A stretch of 62,144 nt of DNA from Chthoniobacteraceae bacterium (lineage in GTDB: Bacteria > Verrucomicrobiota > Verrucomicrobiia > Chthoniobacterales > Chthoniobacteraceae): the NCBI GenBank assembly GCA_947471505.1, contig CANIWM010000028.1:1-62144 (forward strand), given 5' to 3'. The translations under genes were made by a program, and so were the position numbers. A model generated the notes under the pieces. That model saw nothing but the letters and a program-made list of their open reading frames with translations. It had not been told where the DNA came from and searched no databases. Below, in pieces: positions 9,662 through 18,261 of this stretch; within the stretch, counting starts at the first letter, position 1, and each line of letters begins with the position of its first letter.

Positions 9662-9900
9662 CACCGGAGAGCCCGAGCCCCCCGCCGGAACGAACGAACG
9701 CCGCCCCGGAACAAACGAGAGCCGCCCCGGACAGCTCGAACCCCACCACCGGGCGCACGAGACCCACCACCGGAGTCCCCCAGAAGGACCCCGGAGTAAA
9801 CGAGAAGCGCGCCGGAGTAAGCGAGAAGCGCACCGGAGCCCACGAGACCCTCCCCAGAGTAAACGAGAGGCTCGCCGGAGCGCACGAGACCCTCGCCGGA
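9662..9900. repeat. Degenerate 21-bp tandem repeat, 11 units
   Basis: Eleven units lie head to tail (unit starts 9662, 9683, 9704, 9725, 9746, 9767, 9789, 9810, 9831, 9852, 9873) plus a 7-bp partial copy. All are 21 bp except the sixth, which is 22 bp. A rough consensus is CGCCGGAGTAAACGAGAAGCG, with CCGGA near the start and ACGAGA in the middle best kept. Because 21 is a multiple of three, frames on both strands stay open and spell heptapeptide repeats. I see no signal favouring translation and treat it as non-coding. Confidence 0.8.
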
Positions 9901-10361
9901 TAGTTTTTATCCATCCCCGAGCCCTCCGGCGAGCCTCCCAAACGCACGCGGCTCCCGTGTGGTGGAGCGCTGTCGTAGCTGGGAGTGCGGAGTGCATGGC
10001 GTGTGTTACACGGGCCTTACGCAGCCGACCATTCCCGTGCGTGGGTGACTTCCCGGCTGCCGCCAGGCCGCACCTACGATGCCTCCAAGGAGGCCACCGC
10101 AGCCGTCCGCCCGTCCAGGGTGGTGAACTACTCGTCCATGTTCTTTAATCATCGTCGTGGATCGCTTTCCCGGGATTTAGACCACCCTGCGTGTCAGAGC
10201 CAAGGCTTTTTTCATTGTCCGATGCCGTTTTCGCGATTAAACCGCCCCCATGAACGCCAGAACCTGTGCTCACCCAACAAACCAGTCGCCTGTAAAGGCG
10301 CTCAGCGTAAAACCAACGGGCTTGTCGGTGCTCCAGTCGTTAGGCCTCTTACACACGTCCT
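9901..10361. other. Non-coding stretch before the HNH gene
   Basis: About 460 bp without a supportable gene. It starts with a T-run (TAGTTTTTATCC) straight after the tandem repeat. The last 100 bp contain CACCCAACAAA near 10265, a small CGCC/GGCG hairpin near 10290 and GTTAGGC at 10339-10345, which together faintly recall an integron attC site lying 17 bp before the next start codon. No promoter stands out. Confidence 0.5.
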
Positions 10362-11180
10362 ATGAAATACACGCCTGAAGAACTGACGCCTCTCTGCTTG
10401 GACGCTTACACTCGAATGCTGGAGGAGCTGCCGGAGGACATTTCTTCCCGCTTGACCAAAAGTCGGGGCGTTCAGCGCCACGGCAATCACGGAACTGTCT
10501 TGCAATTCAATGTTTGGGATCGCTGCCAGCCGGACGTCCTGCATCGCGGCTACTTCAATTACAACTTAGTTCACGACCCTGAGCACATCTTCAAGAACTC
10601 AGGGGAGTGGTATTTCCAACTGTGGATTAACGCGGTACGGCTTTATCAGAATCAAACCGAGATCAAGGCCTACCTCCAAAAAGAAATCCCTATAGTGTGC
10701 CCCTCAGCCTTTCGACAGAACTACGGTGATTACTTCACCGCCAAGATGTCGTTCAATCTTCCATCGGCTGACGCATTGCCAGATTTCATCGTTCCTCACT
10801 ACGTATCCCTTGTCTCCGCAATTCATCCCGTGCTGATGCCTATTATCGACTCGTTCACGACGACACTGACGAGAGAGGAGCGCGCGGAAGTTATCGCATC
10901 CCGAGAGCGGATTTACAGGCGCAACGCCGATCCAGGAGCCACTCAGCGCAATCGCGACTATACTCGTTCGATCCCCCCGAGTTGGCGCGCCGAACTGCTT
11001 CGCAAGCACGACTTCAAATGCGCCATGTGCGGAATTCTCCTCACCGACGGCAACATTCACATGGACCACATTACCCCATTCTCCAAAGGTGGTTTGCGCC
11101 GAATCGAAAACTTCCAGCCACTCTGCGCCCCGTGCAATCTGAAGAAGGGCAACCGAACCGAAACGCCTAAACTTTTCTGA
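10362..11180 (+). CDS. HNH endonuclease domain protein
   Basis: A 272-residue protein whose C-terminal 70 residues form an HNH nuclease with zinc-binding cysteines: KCAMCGILL, then HMDHITPFSKGG, then NFQPLCAPCNLKKGNR. The two CxxC pairs and the D-H of MDHI are intact, so metal-dependent DNA cleavage is likely. The first 190 residues are not a family I recognise and may set specificity. It stands alone between a repeat-rich gap and a hairpin. Its base composition is less GC-rich than its neighbours, which fits recent acquisition. It could be a solitary restriction-type nuclease or a cassette gene. Confidence 0.8.
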   Translation: MKYTPEELTPLCLDAYTRMLEELPEDISSRLTKSRGVQRHGNHGTVLQFNVWDRCQPDVLHRGYFNYNLVHDPEHIFKNSGEWYFQLWINAVRLYQNQTEIKAYLQKEIPIVCPSAFRQNYGDYFTAKMSFNLPSADALPDFIVPHYVSLVSAIHPVLMPIIDSFTTTLTREERAEVIASRERIYRRNADPGATQRNRDYTRSIPPSWRAELLRKHDFKCAMCGILLTDGNIHMDHITPFSKGGLRRIENFQPLCAPCNLKKGNRTETPKLF

Positions 11181-11215
11181 TGGCATCCGGGCGTGCCCCG
11201 GTGTCATCACGGTTG

Positions 11216-11246
11216 TCGCGTAAAAGGGCTTACAGCCCTCACGCGA
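11216..11246. terminator. Stem-loop after the HNH gene
   Basis: The outer arms TCGCGT and ACGCGA enclose a second helix AGGGCT/AGCCCT with a TAC loop, centred 50 bp after the HNH stop. It is a strong hairpin without a following T-run, so it may be a terminator of the HNH transcript or a repeat hairpin. Confidence 0.45.
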
Positions 11247-11427
11247 TCCACCGGTCCGGTTCTTGAGTGGGGTTGTGTGGGGCAGGGGGCGCTGGCTTTT
11301 TGCTCCGCTCGGTCGGGTTCGGAGGTTGGTTTGTGTCGCGGGGAGCACGGCGCGATGGGGTCGCGAAGAAACGCCGAAATTGAGCGCGACAATGCTCGCT
11401 TCTCTGGCAAGGTGCGCGGTCCGAACC

Positions 11428-12537
11428 ATGCCATCCGAGTATCCAGAAGACGATTCACGCACCGTGCCGTTTCAACCACCGACCAGCGAAAGCGCCGCAC
11501 GCCGGGCACCAGAGCCCAAGACGCGCTACGTGGACGTGCCGCAAACGCCGGAGCGCGCCGTAGGACCGCGCAATCTCGCGTGGGGCGTCATCTTTCTCGT
11601 CGCAGCGTTTTGCGCATACTGGTTTGCGCTCATCTTTTCCGGCCACAACGCGACACGCACGGTCATAGCCAGTCTCGGCACGTTCGGCCTCATTTGGCTG
11701 TTCTACACGATGCGCATCCTCCGCCAGCGCCACGGTGTCTTTCTCGCCCTCACCGTCGTCGTGCTCTTCGGAGCCGCGATGCCGCTCGTCGAGCGCGGGT
11801 TTAGCAGTCTGGACAATCTCGCCCGCGAGCGCCTGAGCGACGAAAAGGTGGCCCCGAAACTCGACGTTGCGCCACCAGCGCCCCCGACTAGCAAGACCGC
11901 GCCGCCCGCCCCCGTCACCCCCGACGAACCACCGCCAACGATAGAGCCCCCGAAAGTCGTGGCGAAAGCACCCGAGGACAACATCGTTCGCGAACTCATG
12001 GCTCCGCCGCCTTCCGAAGCCGCGAAGAAAGTGATCGAGATTACCGAGGACACAGAAATCAATATCGGCGGTCGGCGTTTCCTCATCAAAAAGGGCGAGA
12101 AGTATGAATTCACGACGCTTCAGGACGGAGTTTATACGTTCAAAGCGGGACAGGATACCGCCACGGTGAGCTCGGACTTTGCGATGGTGCGGTATAATTT
12201 CAAACAACTGAACGAGCTGGCGCAAAAGGAAGCGACGCGTCGCTATCCCGCCCTCGCTGAGAAATTCTCGGAGCAATACGACCAGTTTCTTTCCGCATCG
12301 AAGGACCTCCGGGTGACGCTGCCCGATTACTTCAAATCTCCCGAATGGCCGCTACGCCTCGCAGAGAAGCTCGCCGCCGCGAACGGCTGGAAATCCGTCG
12401 ATGAGCTCGACGCAGAAGCCAAAGGCGCAAAGCCCGAAGCTCCCGCGACTGAAGACGCCGCGCCCATAGCGCCGCCGTCCGCTCCCGACGTGCCGCAGGA
12501 AAACCCGCTCCCGCCGCTTCCGCCCGAGGGGAAGTAG
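11428..12537 (+). CDS. Unknown membrane protein with proline-rich linker
   Basis: A 369-residue protein I do not recognise. After about 45 hydrophilic residues come three predicted membrane segments (about 47-68, 75-95 and 100-120). A proline-rich stretch follows (PPAPPTSKTAPPAPVTPDEPP, about 145-185), then a soluble domain with NIGGRRFLIKKGEKYEF and a helical end, and finally a second proline-rich tail. The ATG at 11428 starts a plausible hydrophilic leader. The frame is open further upstream to 11263, but that extension is arginine/glycine-rich and unlikely. It converges with the glycosyltransferase, ending 1 bp before it. Confidence 0.7.
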   Translation: MPSEYPEDDSRTVPFQPPTSESAARRAPEPKTRYVDVPQTPERAVGPRNLAWGVIFLVAAFCAYWFALIFSGHNATRTVIASLGTFGLIWLFYTMRILRQRHGVFLALTVVVLFGAAMPLVERGFSSLDNLARERLSDEKVAPKLDVAPPAPPTSKTAPPAPVTPDEPPPTIEPPKVVAKAPEDNIVRELMAPPPSEAAKKVIEITEDTEINIGGRRFLIKKGEKYEFTTLQDGVYTFKAGQDTATVSSDFAMVRYNFKQLNELAQKEATRRYPALAEKFSEQYDQFLSASKDLRVTLPDYFKSPEWPLRLAEKLAAANGWKSVDELDAEAKGAKPEAPATEDAAPIAPPSAPDVPQENPLPPLPPEGK

Positions 12538-12538
12538 C

Positions 12539-13693
12539 TCACCCGACATCCGGGCGATACGTCCGCCCTTTCCACGTCACTCCTTTGCCGTGCGAGAGAC
12601 GCCAGCTATTGAGCGCGATGCCGATGAATACGGCGATGGAGGCTGGATGCAGCAGCGCCGAGAGGAGCGACATGCGCAGCCGCAGCGTCACCATCCAGCG
12701 CAGCGCCCAGACGAGCAGGGCGTTGCAAAGTGCGAGCTTCCCGGCATCCCAGGTCCACATCACCGACGGCAGCAGCCACCCAAAGAAAAGGGAGACGACA
12801 AACATCCAGAACAACACACGCTGCCGGTCGAACGCGGCGCGAAGGTTTTTGGAAAAGCCATCCCAACTTTCCCCAAACGAGCGATACATCCGCACCGTGG
12901 AGAAGCGCACCGAGTCGCAGTTGATGAGCCGCATTCCCTCGCCCATCCGCGCCGTGATTTCGCGACCGAGCGCCACGTCTTCCACGACGTGCGACTTCAC
13001 CGAAGCATGCCCGCCGATGGCGTCGTAAGCGGCTCGCGTGAAAAACATAAACTGCCCGTTTGCGCCGCCCAGCACCCGCGTCACCCGCGAGCCCAGCCGC
13101 TTCGCCAGCGCGGGCCATCGCTGAAGCAGCGCGACGAGCCAGTGATGCACCATCGTGAGTCCGACGAGCGCAATCGCGGGGACGATGAGCATTTCGCCGA
13201 TAGTCCCCGTCAAAAGTCGCGGCCAAGCGGAGAGCAAGCTCGCCCGAGTCTTCCGCGCGTGATCCACCGCCGCAGCCAGCAACCCCGGCGCGTGCGTCGT
13301 GTCGGCATCGGTAAAAAAGAGGAACTCACCGCTGCTCGCCGCCGCGAGCTGGTGGCACGCCCAGCCTTTTCCCGTCCAGCCTTCGGGCAATGTGCTCCCA
13401 CGCAGCAGCCGCGTCTTTACTCCCGGATGCTCCGCGAAAAGCCTCTCGACGAGCTCGCCTGTGCCGTCGTCCGATTGGTCGTCCATGACGATGAGTTCGT
13501 AGTTCGGGTAAGCCTGCCGTAGGAGTGAGCCCACGCAGTCCTCGATATTGCGCGCCTCATTCCGCGCGGGGACGAGCACGGAAATCATCGGCGCATCCAC
13601 CGGCACCGGCGCTGGCGCGAGGCTGCGCCACACGGCGAGATTCGCGAGCAGCGTCGCCATGCCTCCGAGCAGGAAAATCGTGATGAGCAGCAT
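12539..13693 (-). CDS. Membrane-associated family 2 glycosyltransferase (HpnB/CrtQ-like)
   Basis: A 384-residue GT-A glycosyltransferase. A membrane segment at residues 2-20 precedes the nucleotide-sugar domain: SVLVPARNEARNIEDCV, ELIVMDDQSDDGT, GWTGKGWACHQL and the metal-binding FTDADTTH. The C-terminal third has two or three further membrane segments (about 300-370). The GWTGKxWAC motif is typical of the subgroup that glycosylates lipids such as hopanoids or carotenoids (HpnB/CrtQ-like); the acceptor here is unknown. It starts 7 bp after argC and is probably co-transcribed with argC and the chorismatase/halogenase genes. Confidence 0.8.
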   Translation of the reverse strand: MLLITIFLLGGMATLLANLAVWRSLAPAPVPVDAPMISVLVPARNEARNIEDCVGSLLRQAYPNYELIVMDDQSDDGTGELVERLFAEHPGVKTRLLRGSTLPEGWTGKGWACHQLAAASSGEFLFFTDADTTHAPGLLAAAVDHARKTRASLLSAWPRLLTGTIGEMLIVPAIALVGLTMVHHWLVALLQRWPALAKRLGSRVTRVLGGANGQFMFFTRAAYDAIGGHASVKSHVVEDVALGREITARMGEGMRLINCDSVRFSTVRMYRSFGESWDGFSKNLRAAFDRQRVLFWMFVVSLFFGWLLPSVMWTWDAGKLALCNALLVWALRWMVTLRLRMSLLSALLHPASIAVFIGIALNSWRLSHGKGVTWKGRTYRPDVG

Positions 13694-13700
13694 CCCGCGC

Positions 13701-14741
13701 TTAGAAAAGCCCCGTCTCTTCGGGCCAGCCGCAGATGAGGTTCATGCACTGCACGCCTTGGCCAGCAGTGCCTTTGGTGAGGTTGTCCTCGGCGCTCAGG
13801 AGGATGACGCGGCCTGTGCGCGGGTCGTGCCGCCAGGCGATGTCCACGAAGTTTGTGGAGACGACGTTCTTGGTATCCGGCAGCGCGCCGCTGTCGCCGA
13901 GCACGCGGACGAACTTCGCTGCGCCGTAGTCTTCCGCGTAGGCGTTGGTGAAATCGAACGGCTCCACGCCTTCCGCCGGTGCCGCGTAGATGGTCGTGTG
14001 GATGCCGCGATTTACCGGGATGAGATGCGGGGTGAAATTGATCATCACCGGCTCTCCGGCAGCCAGCGAAAGCTCCTGCTCGATTTCCGAAAGATGCCGG
14101 TGTTTCGGGATGCCGTAGGCGCGGACGGATTCGTTGCACTCCGCGAAGAGGTATTCGATTTTTGCCGTCCGGCCCGCGCCGCTCACGCCGCTCATACTAA
14201 AGACGCAGATGCTCTGCGGCTTGATGAGCTGCCGCCGGATGAGCGGGATGAGAGGGACCAAAATACTCGTGGGGTAGCACCCAGGGCACGCGATGAGCGA
14301 CGCACCGGGAATCTCCGCGCGCCGAATCTCAGGCAGCCCATACACAGCCCCCGCGAGCAGTTCGGGCGCAGGGTGTTTCTGCCCGTAGAACTCTTCGTAC
14401 ACCGCCGCATCGCGCAGCCGGAAATCCGCGCTCAGGTCGATCACTTTCAATCCCGCGGCCACCAGCGGCACGGCAAACTCCGCAGACACGCCATGCGGCA
14501 GCGCGAGGAAAACGATCTTTGCGCCTGTCGCGAGGATGCTCTCCACCGTGGAGTCCGTGAACTTCAAATCCGCATAGCGCATCCCTGCAAATTTCGGGAA
14601 CACACTGCCGAGCGTCTGCCCCACGGCCTGACGCGATGTGACCGCTGCAAGCTCGATCTGCGGATGGCGGATCAGCAAGCGGACAAGCTCCTCGCCAGCA
14701 TATCCGCTGGCCCCAACGACGACGACTTTTTCGAGACTCAT
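13701..14741 (-). CDS. argC: N-acetyl-gamma-glutamyl-phosphate reductase
   Basis: A 346-residue enzyme of arginine biosynthesis that reduces N-acetylglutamyl phosphate to the semialdehyde with NADPH. The N-terminal nucleotide-binding loop GASGYAG is at residues 10-16 and the catalytic cysteine is Cys155 in ACPGCYPTS. Further family motifs include SADFRL near 105, GVSGAGR near 185 and HRHLSEIEQEL near 218. Length and start fit the family. It is not beside other arg genes but lies in a leftward run with the chorismatase upstream and the glycosyltransferase downstream. Confidence 0.95.
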   Translation of the reverse strand: MSLEKVVVVGASGYAGEELVRLLIRHPQIELAAVTSRQAVGQTLGSVFPKFAGMRYADLKFTDSTVESILATGAKIVFLALPHGVSAEFAVPLVAAGLKVIDLSADFRLRDAAVYEEFYGQKHPAPELLAGAVYGLPEIRRAEIPGASLIACPGCYPTSILVPLIPLIRRQLIKPQSICVFSMSGVSGAGRTAKIEYLFAECNESVRAYGIPKHRHLSEIEQELSLAAGEPVMINFTPHLIPVNRGIHTTIYAAPAEGVEPFDFTNAYAEDYGAAKFVRVLGDSGALPDTKNVVSTNFVDIAWRHDPRTGRVILLSAEDNLTKGTAGQGVQCMNLICGWPEETGLF

Positions 14742-14793
14742 GCGGGCGATTTACCGAGGCGGCTCGGACAAAGCGAGCAGTTGCCGCTGTTTT

Positions 14794-15681
14794 CTAATCA
14801 GCCGAGGAATAGACGGCCTCGATCTCCACAAGCAGCTCACTGCGGCAGATGTCCGCATGCAGGAACATGGTGCGCTCTATTGCGTGTGGATACGCTTTTT
14901 CAAATGCGGCGCGACATTCGGCGAGGTCGCCGGCGTTGCGGACGAAGACTTTCCACGCGCTCTGCACGTCTGCGGGCAGCGCCATTGTACGCTCCATCAC
15001 GAGGATGTTGTCGAGGGTGAGCCGGACTTGCTCGGCGAACGTCTGGCCGAGGGTGAGGTGGCCCTTGATGCTCGCCGTCCCGGCCAAAAACCAGCGCGTG
15101 CCCAACCGGGTGCCACGGGCGAAAGCGGGCGGTTGCGCGCCGTAGTCCTTCGGGTAATCGCACGCGGGGACTTGCTCGGGATTCTCGAAGTGAATGGGCG
15201 TTTCGCGGCTCGCGAAAAAGGCCAGCGCCATCTCGCCGCCGCATGTGCCGAGAGCGGACGCGGCGGGCAGGCGTGGGCGGAAGTCCGCGCCGTAGTGCTG
15301 GCGAAATGCGTCGAGCCGACCGGCGTTAAACTCGCGGTAGTTCTCTTCGCCGTCGCGGAGTTCGTTGATGCGCGGGATGTAGTTCCAAACCCGGCAGAGC
15401 TGCCGATCGCCGCCGACGCGGAACAGTTCATCGTAGAGAAACGCCGCCGCTTCTCGTGGAGAAAGTCCCGCTGGCGCGATGGCGGCACCTGCGAGAATTT
15501 CGTCGTCCTCGACGAGCTGAAACGCCCCCGCCTCGCGCGCTCGCTGCCCGCGAAAGATACACTCCTCCGCCGGACCGGAATGCAGCGGCATCGGCACTTC
15601 CAGCACGACTTCGCTTGCTGCTCGACGCACTGCGGCAGTGGTCGCGTTTGGTGAAAAGGTGAGCGAGGGCATCGTGGTCAA
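14794..15681 (-). CDS. Chorismatase (FkbO/Hyg5/XanB2-like)
   Basis: A 295-residue protein resembling the chorismatases that split chorismate into pyruvate and a benzoate or dihydrobenzoate. Recognisable blocks are CRVWNYIPRINE near residue 77, RGTRLGTRWFLAGTASIKGH near 188, and the terminal HADICRSELLVEIEAVY, whose glutamate matches the catalytic one in this family. I cannot tell which product (3-hydroxybenzoate, 4-hydroxybenzoate or a diol) is made. The start is probably TTG at 15681: it overlaps the halogenase stop as TTGA and has GGAGG 7 bases upstream, whereas the ATG at 15672 has poor spacing. The overlap argues for translational coupling. Confidence 0.8.
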   Translation of the reverse strand: MTTMPSLTFSPNATTAAVRRAASEVVLEVPMPLHSGPAEECIFRGQRAREAGAFQLVEDDEILAGAAIAPAGLSPREAAAFLYDELFRVGGDRQLCRVWNYIPRINELRDGEENYREFNAGRLDAFRQHYGADFRPRLPAASALGTCGGEMALAFFASRETPIHFENPEQVPACDYPKDYGAQPPAFARGTRLGTRWFLAGTASIKGHLTLGQTFAEQVRLTLDNILVMERTMALPADVQSAWKVFVRNAGDLAECRAAFEKAYPHAIERTMFLHADICRSELLVEIEAVYSSAD

Positions 15682-17213
15682 CTATGCACCTCCGTGGGTA
15701 TGGGTGTGATGTCCATCTCCGGAGCACGACTCGGTGCCAGCCATGTGGAGACTTCGCATTTTATCCACAGCCAGATGCCGTGGAGGATGAGACTGCGGAC
15801 TGCGAGCGATGGGACGAACGATTCCGAGAAAACGCAGTGATGCCCGACATTGCGCCGCCCCCAGATTCCCTTGCTGCGGCGGACGTCGGCGAGCTTGGCG
15901 AGTCGCCGATTGTAGAAGCGCATGAACTTGCCCACTGCGGCACCGATGGGGCCGTTGTAGGGCAGCAGCGCGAACTCTTTCTCCATGTCGCTATAGATGA
16001 GCCGCACGGGGCCGATGAAGTAAGATCCGATGTCCAAGAAAAGCGCCGCACGCATCAGCTCTGCCTCGCCGATGTATTTGTATTTATCGAGGTAGAGCGC
16101 CTCGAACCACCGCATGAAACTCGCCTGATACTGCCGCGAATAGTCCACACCACGCTCCTTCACGCATTCGCCATTCAGCGCATCGAGGAGGATGGCTCGG
16201 ACGGCGCAGACGGTATTGCCGATGAAGTCTATACCGTGGCTGTAAAGTGGGTCCATGAACCCCGCCGCGTCGCCGACTGCCACCCAGCCATCGCCCATGA
16301 CTTCCATACTGCGATACGCGAGTTGGCTGTAAATGCGCGCGTCTTCCGCCACAGCAGTCGCATTCTCCATGAGCCACGCTCCGAGCGCGTGCCCTTTCAG
16401 TGCAGCGACGAGGCGCTCGGGGATCGTCCCCAACTTCGGCGGTTCGTAAAGTCGGCGATCCCAGGTGATGCCCACGCTCACCTCCCCACCTTGCAGCGGG
16501 ATAATCCACGCCCACCAGCCGTAGCCCGTGAGGTGATTCGTCCCCGTCGCACGCACGCCCCAGACGCGGTCGCGATAGCACTCGCTCCGCTGTGCCAGTG
16601 TGCCGTCGTCCAAGTCCCGCACGCCGCGAAAGCGGCACCACATCGAGTTTGTCGGATGCTCCTTCAGGATTTCTAAAGTGCCGCGCTTTCTCGCGATGAC
16701 AGCCGCTTTCCCGCTCGCATCCACGACCCAGCCCGCCGTCACGGTGGCCGACTCACCGCCCGCCGAAATCGTCAGTCGATTCTTCCCCACGCCGCCAAAC
16801 TCAATCTCCCGCACCGTGGCCGGACGCCGCACTTCGCAGCCCGCCGCCGCTGCCAGCGCGAGGACGTGCGTATCGAGCGTCGAGCGGTCGAGCTGGAACG
16901 CCGGGAGACGCACTTGCAGTCGTGGCCCCAGCTCCGAGCACGCGGCGAAGTCGGTGTTTCCGTCCTTTTGAAACCAAAAGCGCAGGCCGTTCTTCGCGAT
17001 CTGCTCCCGCGCCATCCACGAGCCCAGCCCCAGCACTCGCGTGAGGAACGCCGCGCCGACCTCCGACGTGCTCTCGCCCACCTTAAAGTCGAACGCCTCG
17101 CTCCGCTCCACGATGAGCACCCGCGTCGCAGGCCGAGCCCGCTTGAGCAGCAGCCCCATGCTCGCTCCTGCGAGCGCACCGCCGATAATCACCACGTCAT
17201 AGTGCGATTCCAT
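15678..17213 (-). CDS. Flavin-dependent halogenase-like oxidoreductase
   Basis: A 511-residue FAD enzyme. A Rossmann loop (VVIIGGALAGAS, residues 7-18) is followed by FKVGESTSE near 43. It carries three marks of flavin-dependent halogenases: the motif WAWIIP at 234-239 (WxWxIP), a lysine at 74 in IAKNGLRFWF at the place of the catalytic lysine of PrnA, and FMDPLYSHG near 317 (FxxPxxSxG). A reduced FAD plus chloride or bromide would give HOX, which the lysine relays to an aromatic substrate. The four-base overlap with the chorismatase suggests its aromatic product may be the substrate. Alternatively it may be a halogenase-related dehydrogenase. The start could also be the ATG at 17222. Confidence 0.78.
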   Translation of the reverse strand: MESHYDVVIIGGALAGASMGLLLKRARPATRVLIVERSEAFDFKVGESTSEVGAAFLTRVLGLGSWMAREQIAKNGLRFWFQKDGNTDFAACSELGPRLQVRLPAFQLDRSTLDTHVLALAAAAGCEVRRPATVREIEFGGVGKNRLTISAGGESATVTAGWVVDASGKAAVIARKRGTLEILKEHPTNSMWCRFRGVRDLDDGTLAQRSECYRDRVWGVRATGTNHLTGYGWWAWIIPLQGGEVSVGITWDRRLYEPPKLGTIPERLVAALKGHALGAWLMENATAVAEDARIYSQLAYRSMEVMGDGWVAVGDAAGFMDPLYSHGIDFIGNTVCAVRAILLDALNGECVKERGVDYSRQYQASFMRWFEALYLDKYKYIGEAELMRAALFLDIGSYFIGPVRLIYSDMEKEFALLPYNGPIGAAVGKFMRFYNRRLAKLADVRRSKGIWGRRNVGHHCVFSESFVPSLAVRSLILHGIWLWIKCEVSTWLAPSRAPEMDITPIPTEVHS

Positions 17214-17230
17214 GAGCACCATGTTCGCCG

Positions 17231-18226
17231 TTAGTAAATCTTGATGTATGCCTTCTTCCGCAGCCGCGCCATCCACGCTTGCTCGAGTTTTTGCCGTTCC
17301 TGCTGGCCGATGCGCTGCTCGATTTCGTCGCGCACTTCTTTCAGCGGTTTTGCCGTGCCGTTCTTCTTGTCCTCGGCCAGCAGGAGGTAAAAGGCACCGT
17401 TCATCGTCAGCACCTCACTCACCTTCTTCGGCTTCAGCAAAAACACCTGCCGGTCCAACTCCCCGCTCAAGTCCCCGTGCTTCACCCAGCCCCAATCGCC
17501 GCCGTTATCCTGCGTAGAATCCTCCGAGTATATCCGCGCCAAATCCGCGAAGTCCGAGCCCGCCACGGCCTTCGCTCGGATTTCCTCAATGAGCTTTCGC
17601 TTCTTCTCCGAGTCCGTGCCGGGGTTCACTTTGATCATCCGCAGCTTCACCTGCGAATTCGTCGTCCACTCATCGCGGTGCTCGTTGTAAAACTTCTCCA
17701 CCTCCGCGAGCGACACGAGCGAGTCAGTCTTGATCTCCTTCCCTCGCATATACTTCACGATGATGTTCTCCTCCTCTATCTTTCGCAGCTTATCCTGGGT
17801 CATCCCCTGCGCTGTAATCGTGCGCAGGAACGCCGAGCGATCCCCGCCAAACCGTGTCCGCACCGTCTCGCTGATTCGCTCATCCACCATGTGTGTCGGA
17901 ATCTGCCCCTTCCCCTTTTTGAACTCCTGCAAAATCAACTGCCGGTCGATGAGCATATTCACCGCATTGAGGCGAATCTCCTTCACCTTCTCCGCGAGCG
18001 CCGGGCCGGAAAACGAAGCGCGCGCACTGTTCTCCACCGGCCCCGTGAGCTCACGCACTTGCGAAAATGTGACGATGTCCGTGTTGACCGTCGCCGCCAC
18101 GCCATCGAGAAACGCAGGGTCTTTAGTCGGCGCTTCCTCCTTTTTCGGAGCGGCAAACGCCTGCGAAACCGGAACGCCGGAGGCAAGGATGAGTGAAAGA
18201 AAGATGCGGTTTGCGAGTCGGGTCAT
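17231..18226 (-). CDS. SurA/PpiC-type peptidyl-prolyl isomerase
   Basis: A 331-residue periplasmic parvulin-type foldase. It has a signal peptide (residues 1-25, RIFLSLILASGVPVSQAFA), a SurA-like N-terminal helical region beginning FLDGVAATVNTDIVTFSQV, and one rotamase domain (about 165-280) with VKLRMIKVN, AGSDFADLARIYSEDSTQDNGGDWGWV and FLLKPKKVSEVL. SurA chaperones outer-membrane proteins; a single rotamase domain is common in this phylum. The ATG at 18226 starts directly at the signal peptide. The next gene (halogenase-like) starts about 10-18 bp downstream. Confidence 0.85.
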   Translation of the reverse strand: MTRLANRIFLSLILASGVPVSQAFAAPKKEEAPTKDPAFLDGVAATVNTDIVTFSQVRELTGPVENSARASFSGPALAEKVKEIRLNAVNMLIDRQLILQEFKKGKGQIPTHMVDERISETVRTRFGGDRSAFLRTITAQGMTQDKLRKIEEENIIVKYMRGKEIKTDSLVSLAEVEKFYNEHRDEWTTNSQVKLRMIKVNPGTDSEKKRKLIEEIRAKAVAGSDFADLARIYSEDSTQDNGGDWGWVKHGDLSGELDRQVFLLKPKKVSEVLTMNGAFYLLLAEDKKNGTAKPLKEVRDEIEQRIGQQERQKLEQAWMARLRKKAYIKIY

Positions 18227-18261
18227 TTGAACGGCTGAGACTAAGAACCGCTCCGAGAGAG

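Noticed and set aside
9662-9900. CRISPR array
   Set aside because: Units are contiguous and degenerate with no constant repeat alternating with unique spacers, and no cas gene is present. The Cas4-like nuclease at 46.8 kb fits a phage recombination module.
9636-10148. Basic heptad-repeat protein over the 21-bp array
   Set aside because: Open only because the repeat length is a multiple of three. The 22-bp unit changes frame, there is no ribosome-binding site, and the downstream part is unlike a protein.
11263-11427. Upstream extension of the membrane protein gene
   Set aside because: The frame is open but arginine/glycine-rich without any feature; the ATG at 11428 is a better start.
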